From NCBI GenBank assembly GCA_947302435.1, contig CAMYVQ010000002.1, positions 1 to 64,000 of the forward strand: DNA of 64,000 nucleotides. Reading direction: 5' to 3'. Each line of letters begins with the position of its first letter. Position 1 is the first letter of the stretch. A program made the translations under genes and the position numbers. This DNA is from an uncultured Prevotella sp. (lineage in GTDB: Bacteria; Bacteroidota; Bacteroidia; Bacteroidales; Bacteroidaceae). This document shows positions 24,300-32,058 of this stretch, in pieces. The notes under the pieces are model-generated. The model had not been told where the DNA came from, did not search any database, and saw nothing but the letters and a program-made list of their open reading frames with translations.

Positions 24300-25247
24300 T
24301 TATTCAATAAATTGCTGGATTGCTTTGACGAGGGCATCATTCTCTGCCGGTGTCTGTGAAGCAATGCGGAAGTGATGGGGAGTGAGGCCGTGAAAGTTGG
24401 AGGCATCGCGAATGAGCATCTTGTGCTCCCGTGCCAGATAGTCTTTCAATTCTGCTGCAGTATAGTGTTCCAGCTTGCAGAGCATGAAATTAGTATGGGT
24501 GGGCATTACCGTGATGCCACAGATTCCGTTTAGTTGGTTGTAGAGTCGTTGGGCTTCCTGGAGGTCGGGACGGCAGATGAGTTCGTCGTGCTGCAGGAGG
24601 AACTTGCCGGACTCTATGGCCAGCGCCGACACGCTCCAGGGGCGGAGGTTGAGGCGGAGCTGTTCTGTTAGGTCTTCGTGGGCGGTGATGTAGCCAAGGC
24701 GAAGTCCGGGAACGGCGTAGGTTTTCGTCAGGGAGTGGATGCGGAGGAGGGTGGTTGCGACTGAGTCGCAACATACGGGACAGTGGATGTAATGCTCGTA
24801 GCTTTGGTCGATGACCGTCAAGGTGTGGCTTGCTATTAGATGGTTAAGATGGGGCTGATTGTAGATTTCTCCTGTTGGGTTGTTTGGATTGCAGAGCCAA
24901 AGCATGCGATCGTTAGAAGTGGGAGGGAAGAGCTTGCAGGCATCCTCATATTCGCTGAAGGTCGGGGTGGGGATGACGGGGCGCAGGCGGAAAGTCTGTG
25001 CAATGAGATAGATGGCCTCGGTGGCCCCATTGGTGACGATGACCTGTTTCGGGTCGAGGTTGTGATGCTCGGCAATGAGTGCTTCTAATGACCAAGCCTC
25101 AGGTTCAGGGTAGTGGCTGATCAGCTCGGAATGGGTTGCCAAGTGAGTCATCAGAGCCTGATGACTGCCGTGAGCACAGATGTTCGATGAGAAGTCGCTC
25201 CTGATGTCTTTGTATTTGTATGCGTCGTCGCCGTGACCTTCAATCAT
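24300..25247 (-). CDS. cobD: Threonine-phosphate decarboxylase / histidinol-phosphate aminotransferase-like
   Basis: PLP enzyme that probably decarboxylates L-threonine phosphate to aminopropanol phosphate for CbiB. The fold-type I motifs are visible: FSSNICAHGSH near the N-terminus, TNGATEAIYLIAQ, LCNPNNPTGEIY, and RIHSLTKTYAVPGLRLGYI with the PLP lysine in SLTKTY. At 315 residues it is a little short. It lies between cbiP (8-bp overlap) and cbiB, which supports the cobalamin role over histidine biosynthesis. Confidence 0.9.
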   Translation of the reverse strand: MIEGHGDDAYKYKDIRSDFSSNICAHGSHQALMTHLATHSELISHYPEPEAWSLEALIAEHHNLDPKQVIVTNGATEAIYLIAQTFRLRPVIPTPTFSEYEDACKLFPPTSNDRMLWLCNPNNPTGEIYNQPHLNHLIASHTLTVIDQSYEHYIHCPVCCDSVATTLLRIHSLTKTYAVPGLRLGYITAHEDLTEQLRLNLRPWSVSALAIESGKFLLQHDELICRPDLQEAQRLYNQLNGICGITVMPTHTNFMLCKLEHYTAAELKDYLAREHKMLIRDASNFHGLTPHHFRIASQTPAENDALVKAIQQFIE

Positions 25248-26679
25248 GGTCTTTCAGTATTTGGTAGATTCGTTCCACATCGACATGTCGGCGCACGTGG
25301 TCGGCCAGCTTGTCGTATTGTGCTTCCTTGAAGTCGGCATAGCTTTGAATTTTTGGCTGTTCGCTCTTGGCAATCCCTTTCAACAGGTGTTCGATGACGG
25401 GTGCATTGTCGAGGAAACCGTGGATGTAGGTGCCGATGCAGTGGTCGGTCTGCAGGATGGGTTGGTTGGTGTCGCTGATGCCCTGATGAATCTCGTAGCC
25501 CTGACACTCCTGCCCCTCGAACTGGAACGTCACTTGTTGCGTGGTCTTCGTCTGGGTCATGGTGGTGTGGATGGGCAGCAGACCGAGTCCGGGTAGACGG
25601 GCAATATCGCCTTCGATGCCTTCGGGGTCTTCAATCGTCTGCCCCAGCATCTGATAGCCGCCGCAGATGCCAACAATTGTCTTTCCTTCGCGATGGGCAC
25701 GGACGATGGCCTGTGCGCAGCCGTTGCGGCGCAGTTCCAGTAGGTCGTCGAGTGTGGCTTTCGTGCCTGGGAGGATGACAATGTCGGCCCGGCTGATGTC
25801 TGTGTTGTTGTTGGTATAGAAGAGGTTGACCCGTGGGTCGCGTTCTAAGGTGTCGAAGTCGGTATAGTTACTGATATGGCGCAGCAGTATGACGGCCACG
25901 TTCACCTTTCCCTCAGCCAGTTGCCGACGCTTTTTCTCTAAGCTGACACTGTCTTCCTCTTCAATATAGATATCTTTATAATAAGGTATTACCCCAAGCA
26001 CTGGCACACCGCAGAGGTCTTCCAGCATGCGCCGGCCTTCGTCGAAGAGTCGCATGTCGCCGCGGAACTTGTTGATGATGATGCCCTTGATAAGCTTGCG
26101 GTCTTCTTCCGACTGTAGCATAATGCTACCATATACCGAGGCAAACACGCCTCCACGGTCGATGTCGCCGACCAGAATCACGTCGGCCTTGGCATAGCGC
26201 GCCATCGACATGTTCACCAGGTCGCGGTCTTTCAGATTCATCTCTGCGATGCTGCCCGCCCCTTCCATCACGATGGGGTTGTAGCGTGAGGCAAGACGGT
26301 CGAAGGCGGCGTGGACCTCCTTTTGAAGTGAAGAGTGAATACTACACTCTTCACTATAAAAGCTGTATGCATCTTTGTTACCGATGGGACGGCCATTGAG
26401 CACTACCTGTGAGGTGTGGTCGCTCTGCGGTTTTAGCAGCAAGGGGTTCATGTCCGTATGGCAGGGAATGCCGGCAGCCTCGGCCTGAACGGCTTGCGCA
26501 CGACCAATCTCCAAGCCTTCGGGGGTGGCATAGCTGTTCAGTGCCATGTTTTGTGCCTTGAAGGGTGCCGGGTGGTAGCCGTCTTGCTTAAATATACGGC
26601 AGAAGGCGGCAGCAACGATGCTCTTGCCTACGTCGCTTCCCGTGCCGGCGAACATGATGGGGTGCATTAACTTTTTCAT
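25240..26679 (-). CDS. cbiP: Cobyric acid synthase
   Basis: Glutamine-dependent amidation of the four side chains b, d, e and g. An N-terminal dethiobiotin-synthetase-like ATPase (IMFAGTGSDVGKSIVAAAFCR; FKAQNMALNSYAT; GRAQAVQAEAAG; VMEGAGSIAEMNL; ILVGDIDRGGVFAS) is followed by a class I-like GATase domain (ILPGTKATLDDL, GICGGYQMLGQTI with the nucleophile Cys, and GTYIHGFLDN with the His). An inverted repeat GTGAAGAGTG..CACTCTTCAC encodes a small insertion (SEECSIHSSLQ). 479 residues is normal. 14 bp from the adenosyltransferase gene. Confidence 0.97.
   Translation of the reverse strand: MKKLMHPIMFAGTGSDVGKSIVAAAFCRIFKQDGYHPAPFKAQNMALNSYATPEGLEIGRAQAVQAEAAGIPCHTDMNPLLLKPQSDHTSQVVLNGRPIGNKDAYSFYSEECSIHSSLQKEVHAAFDRLASRYNPIVMEGAGSIAEMNLKDRDLVNMSMARYAKADVILVGDIDRGGVFASVYGSIMLQSEEDRKLIKGIIINKFRGDMRLFDEGRRMLEDLCGVPVLGVIPYYKDIYIEEEDSVSLEKKRRQLAEGKVNVAVILLRHISNYTDFDTLERDPRVNLFYTNNNTDISRADIVILPGTKATLDDLLELRRNGCAQAIVRAHREGKTIVGICGGYQMLGQTIEDPEGIEGDIARLPGLGLLPIHTTMTQTKTTQQVTFQFEGQECQGYEIHQGISDTNQPILQTDHCIGTYIHGFLDNAPVIEHLLKGIAKSEQPKIQSYADFKEAQYDKLADHVRRHVDVERIYQILKDHD
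26328..26354. repeat. Small inverted repeat of the heptad theme in cbiP
   Basis: GTGAAGAGTG at 26328-26337 and CACTCTTCAC at 26345-26354 with a 7-nt loop. It uses the same sequence as the cbiB and cbiET tandem repeats but in inverted order. Confidence 0.75.
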
Positions 26680-26693
26680 TCTTTCTCAACAGG

Positions 26694-27155
26694 TTAGGGG
26701 GCTTTTATGGCTAATACAAACAGATAGTCGGACAGGCGGTTCATCATTCTCAGGATGCTTTCGTCGAGGGAATGATGGCGGCTTACGGTCCAAAGACGGC
26801 GTTCGGCGGTGCGGCACTGCGCCCGTGCCACATGGATGATGCCGCGAGGCAGTACAAAGCCTGTAGGCATACGGGTGGCAGCAATGGCCTGCTCCATGCG
26901 TGCCGTAAGCTCGTCGCAGTGCAACGGGCGCGGATTCTCCTTGCCGTCGGGCGTGGCCACATGGCTCATCACGACCATCAGTTCGCGTTGTATATCCTCG
27001 ATGAGGGGGGAGGCTGGTAGGCAGCCTAACAGTGAATTGAGCATGTCGATCTCTCCGTTGGCCTCAATGCGTGGGTCGTCTTTGCTCACACGGACACCGC
27101 CGCGCAAACTCGTCTCACCTCCATCGCCTGTTTTGGTAAATATCTGTTTCATCAA
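26694..27155 (-). CDS. PduO-type cob(I)alamin adenosyltransferase
   Basis: Transfers the adenosyl group of ATP to cob(I)alamin or cob(I)yrinate. Motifs: IFTKTGDGGETSL at the N-terminus (ATP binding), a GEIDMLNSLLG helix, FVLPRGIIHVARAQCRTAERR and the C-terminal MMNRLSDYLFVLA. At 153 residues it is shorter than most PduO proteins (about 180-190), through shorter loops, not loss of a motif. It lies between the split cbiA and cbiP on the minus strand, in line with its place in the pathway. Confidence 0.92.
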   Translation of the reverse strand: MMKQIFTKTGDGGETSLRGGVRVSKDDPRIEANGEIDMLNSLLGCLPASPLIEDIQRELMVVMSHVATPDGKENPRPLHCDELTARMEQAIAATRMPTGFVLPRGIIHVARAQCRTAERRLWTVSRHHSLDESILRMMNRLSDYLFVLAIKAP

Positions 27156-27188
27156 CTATGAACTATGAATTATGAACTATGAACTGAA
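27154..27188. repeat. Heptanucleotide repeat between cbiA and the adenosyltransferase gene
   Basis: Units AACTATG, AACTATG, AATTATG, AACTATG, AACTGAA. It overlaps the last codons of the CbiA glutaminase ORF (YSVHSS) and abuts the adenosyltransferase start. Confidence 0.75.
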
Positions 27189-27736
27189 TACAAGTGCGTG
27201 TAGCTGGCCAATACGTTCTTGTATCTGAATACCGGTGTCGGCACAGGATTCCCTTTGGCATCGTAGACCTGAACGATGCTTTTGGGCGTTTCACCCAAAA
27301 ACTGCGTATAGTGAAACTCATGTCCGCGATACTCCTTGCCGTCGAGTTCGAAGCGGCGGTAGCCTAATGACAGCTTGCGGTCGGCCTTCCGCGCCGTGAT
27401 GGAGTAGGGGAGCACGCCGCATAAGGGAAACTCGCCTTCATCGCTGACGATGCTGCGACACAGGTACATCATGCCTCCACACTCTGCCACGATCTTGCCG
27501 CCTCGTTCCGCATATTCGCGGATGGCCTTTCGGCAGGCTTCGTTGGCCACTAATGCTTCCAAGTGTTTTTCGGGATAGCCGCCAGGCAGATAGAGCAGGT
27601 CGATGCCGTCAAGCTGGGGAACGTCTGTTTCAGGGTCGAAGAAGCTGACATTACCCAAGCGGTCGATATTCTCCTGATAGATAAAGGAGAACGATTCGGC
27701 GTTGCGTGCTATAAGTGTGTGATGAGTCTTTTCCAT
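27170..27736 (-). CDS. cbiA: Cobyrinate a,c-diamide synthase, C-terminal glutaminase part (split CbiA)
   Basis: The GATase half of CbiA/CobB. It begins with IARNAESFSFIYQENIDRL, the strand-turn that normally continues the synthetase domain. It contains LLYLPGGYPE, IVAECGGMMYL (nucleophile Cys), GYRRFEL..GHEFHYTQF and ASYTHLY (catalytic His). Reading frame differs from the N-terminal ORF, and the two overlap by 28 bp. The apparent start ATGGAAAAG lies inside the end of the upstream ORF. Either the two halves are made separately by coupling, or a one-base indel or sequence error has split the gene. Both halves keep their motifs. Confidence 0.85.
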   Translation of the reverse strand: MEKTHHTLIARNAESFSFIYQENIDRLGNVSFFDPETDVPQLDGIDLLYLPGGYPEKHLEALVANEACRKAIREYAERGGKIVAECGGMMYLCRSIVSDEGEFPLCGVLPYSITARKADRKLSLGYRRFELDGKEYRGHEFHYTQFLGETPKSIVQVYDAKGNPVPTPVFRYKNVLASYTHLYSVHSS

Positions 27737-28365
27737 TCGATCTGTTCTTCTATCAGTTTTAGAAGTGTTTCGTCATCGGTCGCTTCTGAGAAGTCAAGTC
27801 CCAAATAGCGTGACCCTTGTTCAAGCAAAGTGTTTTTTTGCAGATAGCCCAGACATTCGATCTTCAAATCCTCGCACGCCTGTCTGAGCATTTGGGCATG
27901 CTTTTCAGACCCCACCTTATTAAATATAACGCCAGCGAAGTGAATGTCTTTTCTGAAGTTCACGAATCCCGACAGCAATGCGGCCATGGAATAGGCCGAC
28001 GACTTGGCATCGACCACCAATAGGATGGGAATGTCTAATACTCGTGCAATGTCTGCTGAGGATCCTCTGTCGCGGTCGTAGCCGTCGAACAGTCCCATCA
28101 TGCCTTCTACGATGCACACGTCAGCATCGGCACCGTAGCGCATGAAGAGTTCCCTGACATGCGCTGGTGTGGCCATGAATGTATCGAGGTTAATGCTGGG
28201 ACGACCGCACACGGCTGTATGGAATTTCGTGTCGATATAGTCGGGGCCGCACTTGAACGGTTGCACCTTGAATCCCTTCTTCGTCAGCAACGCCATCAGA
28301 CCGCGGGCAATCGTTGTCTTGCCCGATCCGCTCATGGGTGCAGCAATGAGGAACTGTGATTTCAT
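27709..28365 (-). CDS. cbiA: Cobyrinate a,c-diamide synthase, N-terminal ATPase part (split CbiA)
   Basis: Synthetase half of CbiA. The start at MKSQFLIAAPMSGSGKTT (28365) is preferred over 28443 since Walker A (SGSGKTT) follows at once and a -7 box ends 4 nt upstream. Further motifs: KCGPDYIDTKFH, IVEGMMGLFDGYDRDRGSSADIA, ILLVVDAKSSAYSMAAL, VIFNKVGSEKH. It stops after IEWKRLITHL, at the boundary where the glutaminase domain should begin. Normal CbiA is a single chain of about 430-460 residues. The sum of the two ORFs fits this. Confidence 0.88.
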   Translation of the reverse strand: MKSQFLIAAPMSGSGKTTIARGLMALLTKKGFKVQPFKCGPDYIDTKFHTAVCGRPSINLDTFMATPAHVRELFMRYGADADVCIVEGMMGLFDGYDRDRGSSADIARVLDIPILLVVDAKSSAYSMAALLSGFVNFRKDIHFAGVIFNKVGSEKHAQMLRQACEDLKIECLGYLQKNTLLEQGSRYLGLDFSEATDDETLLKLIEEQIEWKRLITHL

Positions 28366-28369
28366 GCTG

Positions 28370-28377
28370 CAAAGATA
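28370..28377 (-). promoter_or_regulatory. -7 box of the cbiA operon
   Basis: TATCTTTG on the minus strand, 4 nt (CAGC) before the ATG at 28365. TTTG lies 22 nt upstream (28400-28403). It is divergent from the riboswitch promoter at 28453. The run from cbiA to cbiB is probably one transcript from here, without a riboswitch. Confidence 0.65.
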
Positions 28378-28452
28378 CATTACTTTTTGAATATTTTTGC
28401 AAAGCAGTAGCAAATTTTTCACTTTTCGCTCTTCACTTTTCACTTTATTTCG

Positions 28453-28460
28453 TACCTTTG
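28453..28460 (+). promoter_or_regulatory. -7 box upstream of the cobalamin riboswitch
   Basis: TACCTTTG, about 10 nt before the first helix of the riboswitch. Heptad-like CTCTTCACTTTTCACTTT lies just upstream, where the -33 element should be; no clear TTTG. Confidence 0.55.
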
Positions 28461-28469
28461 CACCCGAAA

Positions 28470-28632
28470 TGGCAATCTGGTGGCTGATGCCGCCTGATGA
28501 AAGGGAATCCGGTGAGAATCCGGGACTGTACCTGCAGCTGTAATCCTCATTTTGAGGTCTGCTTGTATAACGCCACTGACCATCGTGTCGGGAAGGTAAA
28601 GCAGACTGGGGAAAGTCAGAAGACCTGCCAAG
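28470..28632 (+). ncRNA. Cobalamin riboswitch
   Basis: The conserved core is easy to read: AAAGGGAATCCGGTGAGAAT, GGGACTGTACCTGCAGCTGT, then GCCACTG, GGGAAGGT, and GTCAGAAGACCTGCCA closing with TGGCA at 28470-28474. A further hairpin (ACCGTA...TACGGT, about 28648-28667) lies between the aptamer and the start codon at 28685 and could hide the ribosome entry site. It should repress the downstream TonB receptor operon when adenosylcobalamin or another corrinoid is plentiful. Confidence 0.95.
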
Positions 28633-28684
28633 TTTTCAAGAGTACGACCGTACAGGAAGATACGGTGCGGAAAAACGTTGTTTT

Positions 28685-30838
28685 ATGAAAAGAATCATGA
28701 TGGGTACGGCCATGCTTTGGCTTGCCCACACATTGACGGCACAGACCACGCTGCTTTCTGACTCTATTCAGGAGGTCGTCGTCACGGGTACAGGAACGCA
28801 GCACTTGCTGAAGAATGCACCCGTGCAGACCGAGGTGATCACCCGGCGCATGCTGCAGCAGTACGGCGGCGGTTCGCTACAGGACATTCTGAGTGGCCTC
28901 ACGGCTTCATTTGCCTTCAACGAAGGCGACATGGGTTCGCAGATGCAGATGAATGGTTTGGGTAATTCTTATATATTGATACTGGTAGACGGAAAACGGT
29001 TGCATGGTGACAATGGCGGCGAGAATGACTTGAGCCTCATTGATCCCCACAATATTGAAAAAATTGAAATTGTGAAGGGTGCTTCCAGCGCGCTTTACGG
29101 CTCCGATGCCATTGCCGGTGTCATCAATATCATTACCCGAAAACAACAGAACGATGCACTAAACATAGAACTGACACAACGTCTGGGCAGTTTTGGTGAG
29201 TCGCGTAGGAATGCCAGTTTGGCTTTCGCTCTTGGTAAATTCAAGAGCTATACCCACTATCAGGGTTATAATAGCGACGGTTGGCAGAACACCTCGGTCG
29301 AAGACCGCCGTCAGACGGAGTTCCTTATCACCGATTCGCGCAACATGACCGTCAATGCCAATCGTCATTGGCAGGTGTCGCAGCGGTTCACCTATACGCC
29401 CGTCAAGTCATTGGAATTTTATGGTGAGGCATCCACTTATTGGAAGCGCATCTATCGTCCCAAGGGCACTCATCCGGGGGTGGACATCAAAACCTATGAC
29501 CTGGCCTATCGCAATCAGAGTGCTGCCATCGGCGGCAAGTGGCTCCATGGGCTGACAGACAGCAAGACCGATGCCATTACCCTCGATGTAGACTGGAACC
29601 GCCATGCCTATTATTATGAGTACACTGCCTTCACATTGACCGAAGGCTACGATCCCAACGGACAGCTCACCCCCTATTATCCCTATTTCGAAGGTGATGA
29701 AGAAGTGCAGAGCGACCAGCGCTGCACCATGGCTCACCTGAAAGGAGTGTTCTCGCTACCCTTTGAAAACCGGTTAAGTGCCGGCGCAGAATGGCGTTAC
29801 GACTTGCTGAAGGCTCCCATGCGTGTGGTCAACGGCAGGGTGGAGGATCATACCGAGGCCCTCTATTTGCAGGACGAATGGAGTCATGCGTGTAGCGATG
29901 CCGTCGCAATAAATCTGACTGCCGGCCTGCGGCTCACAAACAATGGAAAGTTTGGCCGTCGGCTCACGCCAAAGGTGTCGGGCATGCTCTCCATTGGCGA
30001 CCACTGGCGGCTGCGTGCCACCTGGAGCCAAGGCTTCAAGACCCCCACGCCCAAAGAACTGCACTACCGATACGTGCGCAATATGGGCGGCACTATTCTC
30101 TGCATCGGCAACACGTCGCTGAAACCGCAGACCTCGAATTATTATGCCCTGAGTGGCGAGTGGGACTGGAAGGGACTGAATGTCACGCTGACGGGGTATC
30201 TGAACGATGTGGATGACATGATCACCCTGGTCACCGTCCCGGTTTGGCATGCACCGGCCTACTATATAGAAATGTACGACCCCACCAAGACACGGCAGTA
30301 CCAGAATCTTGAGACGGCCAAGACACGAGGCGTCGACTTCTCCGTGCGCTATCGCATCGCCCCTGAGTGGACGGCTGGTCTGAGCTATAGCTATCTCGAC
30401 ACTGACGCCCAGCAGTATGACACGGACAAGGAACAGCTGCAAAAGGTCGTCATCGACGGATATGCACGCCATAAGGGCAGTTGTTACGCCACATGGAACC
30501 ACACCTTTGCAAAGAAATACAAGCTGGGCATAGGCATTTATGGGCGTATGTCGTCGACTCGCTATTATCAGATCAACGGTAACGGAAAGGGGTACCAGTT
30601 GTGGCGACTTACCACTACTCATGAGGTGGGTAGCAAGGGGGCTTGTCGTATAGAGGCTGGAGTCGACAACGTGTTCAACTACGTCGACCGAACGCCCCAT
30701 GGACTGCATCTCGGCACAACGACTGCCGGACGTACAGTCTACGCTTCGCTCACCCTTCGTTTAAACTGGGGAAAGAAACTCAATTTTACAACTAACAATA
30801 AGTCTAACTTAAATCAAAGAAACAATGAAGAAGATTAA
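28685..30838 (+). CDS. btuB: TonB-dependent receptor under riboswitch control (BtuB-like)
   Basis: Outer-membrane importer, most likely for corrinoids given the riboswitch. Signal peptide to about residue 19 (HTLTAQ), TonB box EVVVTGTG, plug domain (MNGLGNSYILILVDGKRLHG, IEKIEIVKGASSALYGSDAIAGVINIITRK) and a beta barrel ending in LTLRLNWGKKLNF with extra C-terminal residues. The gene ends 14 bp inside the next gene, which suggests tight coupling. In Bacteroides, BtuB is usually paired with a surface lipoprotein that binds B12 (BtuG). Here that position is held by a CbiK-like lipoprotein. Confidence 0.92.
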   Translation: MKRIMMGTAMLWLAHTLTAQTTLLSDSIQEVVVTGTGTQHLLKNAPVQTEVITRRMLQQYGGGSLQDILSGLTASFAFNEGDMGSQMQMNGLGNSYILILVDGKRLHGDNGGENDLSLIDPHNIEKIEIVKGASSALYGSDAIAGVINIITRKQQNDALNIELTQRLGSFGESRRNASLAFALGKFKSYTHYQGYNSDGWQNTSVEDRRQTEFLITDSRNMTVNANRHWQVSQRFTYTPVKSLEFYGEASTYWKRIYRPKGTHPGVDIKTYDLAYRNQSAAIGGKWLHGLTDSKTDAITLDVDWNRHAYYYEYTAFTLTEGYDPNGQLTPYYPYFEGDEEVQSDQRCTMAHLKGVFSLPFENRLSAGAEWRYDLLKAPMRVVNGRVEDHTEALYLQDEWSHACSDAVAINLTAGLRLTNNGKFGRRLTPKVSGMLSIGDHWRLRATWSQGFKTPTPKELHYRYVRNMGGTILCIGNTSLKPQTSNYYALSGEWDWKGLNVTLTGYLNDVDDMITLVTVPVWHAPAYYIEMYDPTKTRQYQNLETAKTRGVDFSVRYRIAPEWTAGLSYSYLDTDAQQYDTDKEQLQKVVIDGYARHKGSCYATWNHTFAKKYKLGIGIYGRMSSTRYYQINGNGKGYQLWRLTTTHEVGSKGACRIEAGVDNVFNYVDRTPHGLHLGTTTAGRTVYASLTLRLNWGKKLNFTTNNKSNLNQRNNEED

Positions 30839-32054
30839 ATTCATGATGCTTGCCTTCGTGGCAGCATGTGTGTCTTTCTCGTTTGTCGCTTGTGGCGATG
30901 ATGATGAGAAAATCGTTGAACGTGAGGTCGTAAAGACCGACACGGTGAAGGTGAAAGAGAGCGACGACACCAACTGGTCTCGCTATCAGAAGATGGTGAA
31001 CGAACAGGTGAACGCCAAGAAGGCCAAGAGTGGCAACAAGAAGGTCATTCTGCTCGTGGCTTTCGGTTCTACCTGGCAGCAGGCTTTCGATACCTTCGAC
31101 AAGATTCAGGAAGAATACGATGCCAAGTACAACAAGCAGGGCTACGATGTCTACATGTCGTTCTCTTCAGCCATCTGCATCACACAGGCTGCCGCCGGCG
31201 AGAATGTCGAGAATCCCGACCAGCCAGCTGAGGTGCGTCTGTACTTTGATCCCGAACACTGGCTCACTGCTTTCGGTCTGGCTGCTTATGAGGAAATTGT
31301 TGTACAGTCGCTGCAGGTCATTCCTGGTGAGGAGTTCCGTCGTGTGCGTGACTCATACGTGAAGGACTTCATGAACAACAAGAACGGCGACTTCACCGAG
31401 GACTATCTGCACAGCATCGACAAGAAGGTGGCCGTGGGCCGTCCGCTGATGGGCGAGAAGAGCGACGAGCAGGACGATGTGAAGGAACTGGCCGATGTCC
31501 TCTTCGCTGAGAGCGACGTGAAGGCAGCTCTGAAGGATAACGGTCTGGTGGTCTTCATGGGACACGGTAACCCCGAAGGCTATGACTACTATGGTGCCAA
31601 TGCCCGTTATACTGAACTGCAGGAGGATTTGCAGAAGCTGGCTCCGAAGCAATTCTATGTGGGTACGGTAGACATGCCTGGCAATTATGTGGAAGACGTT
31701 CTGGAGGATGTAAAAGGCGACGGTCATACCAACAACAACGTGCAGCTCTACCCGCTGATGTCTATCGCCGGCGACCATGCCCACAACGACATGGCCGACC
31801 CTGAGGATGAAGAGAGTTGGTTCAGCATGTTCTGTGCCGCAGGTTTCACTAATACAAAGGCTTATGAAACCAACTATCCCAAGGCTGAGGCTTGCTATAA
31901 GAAGTATGTTGAGGGAACCGACTACATTCCTGCTTTGGCCGAGCGTTCTGCCGTCCGCAAGTTGTGGATGAAGCACACTGACGATGCCATCGATGCCATC
32001 AAGAATGGCAAGGGCATGTCGACTCCTGTTACAGAGGTTGAGGAGGAAGAATAA
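30825..32054 (+). CDS. cbiK: Exported lipoprotein form of anaerobic cobaltochelatase CbiK
   Basis: CbiK-family sirohydrochlorin cobaltochelatase carrying a lipoprotein signal: SFVAC with Cys23, then GDDDE, an acidic stretch like the surface-export signal of Bacteroidetes lipoproteins. A polar linker (about 24-70) precedes the catalytic domain: VILLVAFGST, VIPGEEF (about 166-171), FMGHGNPEG (His247), and PLMSIAGDHAHNDMA (His318/His320). These are the metal-binding positions of the family. Periplasmic CbiK proteins are known in Desulfovibrio. This one lies between two TonB receptor genes under a cobalamin riboswitch, so handling of metal-tetrapyrrole outside the cytoplasm is inferred. Whether it inserts cobalt, removes a metal or only binds is unknown. 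Confidence 0.88.
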   Translation: MKKIKFMMLAFVAACVSFSFVACGDDDEKIVEREVVKTDTVKVKESDDTNWSRYQKMVNEQVNAKKAKSGNKKVILLVAFGSTWQQAFDTFDKIQEEYDAKYNKQGYDVYMSFSSAICITQAAAGENVENPDQPAEVRLYFDPEHWLTAFGLAAYEEIVVQSLQVIPGEEFRRVRDSYVKDFMNNKNGDFTEDYLHSIDKKVAVGRPLMGEKSDEQDDVKELADVLFAESDVKAALKDNGLVVFMGHGNPEGYDYYGANARYTELQEDLQKLAPKQFYVGTVDMPGNYVEDVLEDVKGDGHTNNNVQLYPLMSIAGDHAHNDMADPEDEESWFSMFCAAGFTNTKAYETNYPKAEACYKKYVEGTDYIPALAERSAVRKLWMKHTDDAIDAIKNGKGMSTPVTEVEEEE

Positions 32055-32058
32055 TCGT

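Noticed and set aside
27709-27736. Programmed -1 frameshift joining the CbiA halves
   Set aside because: The frames fit a -1 shift, but no canonical slippery heptamer is in phase (the sequence is TGG AAA AGA) and no clear downstream structure was seen. Kept only as a split gene.
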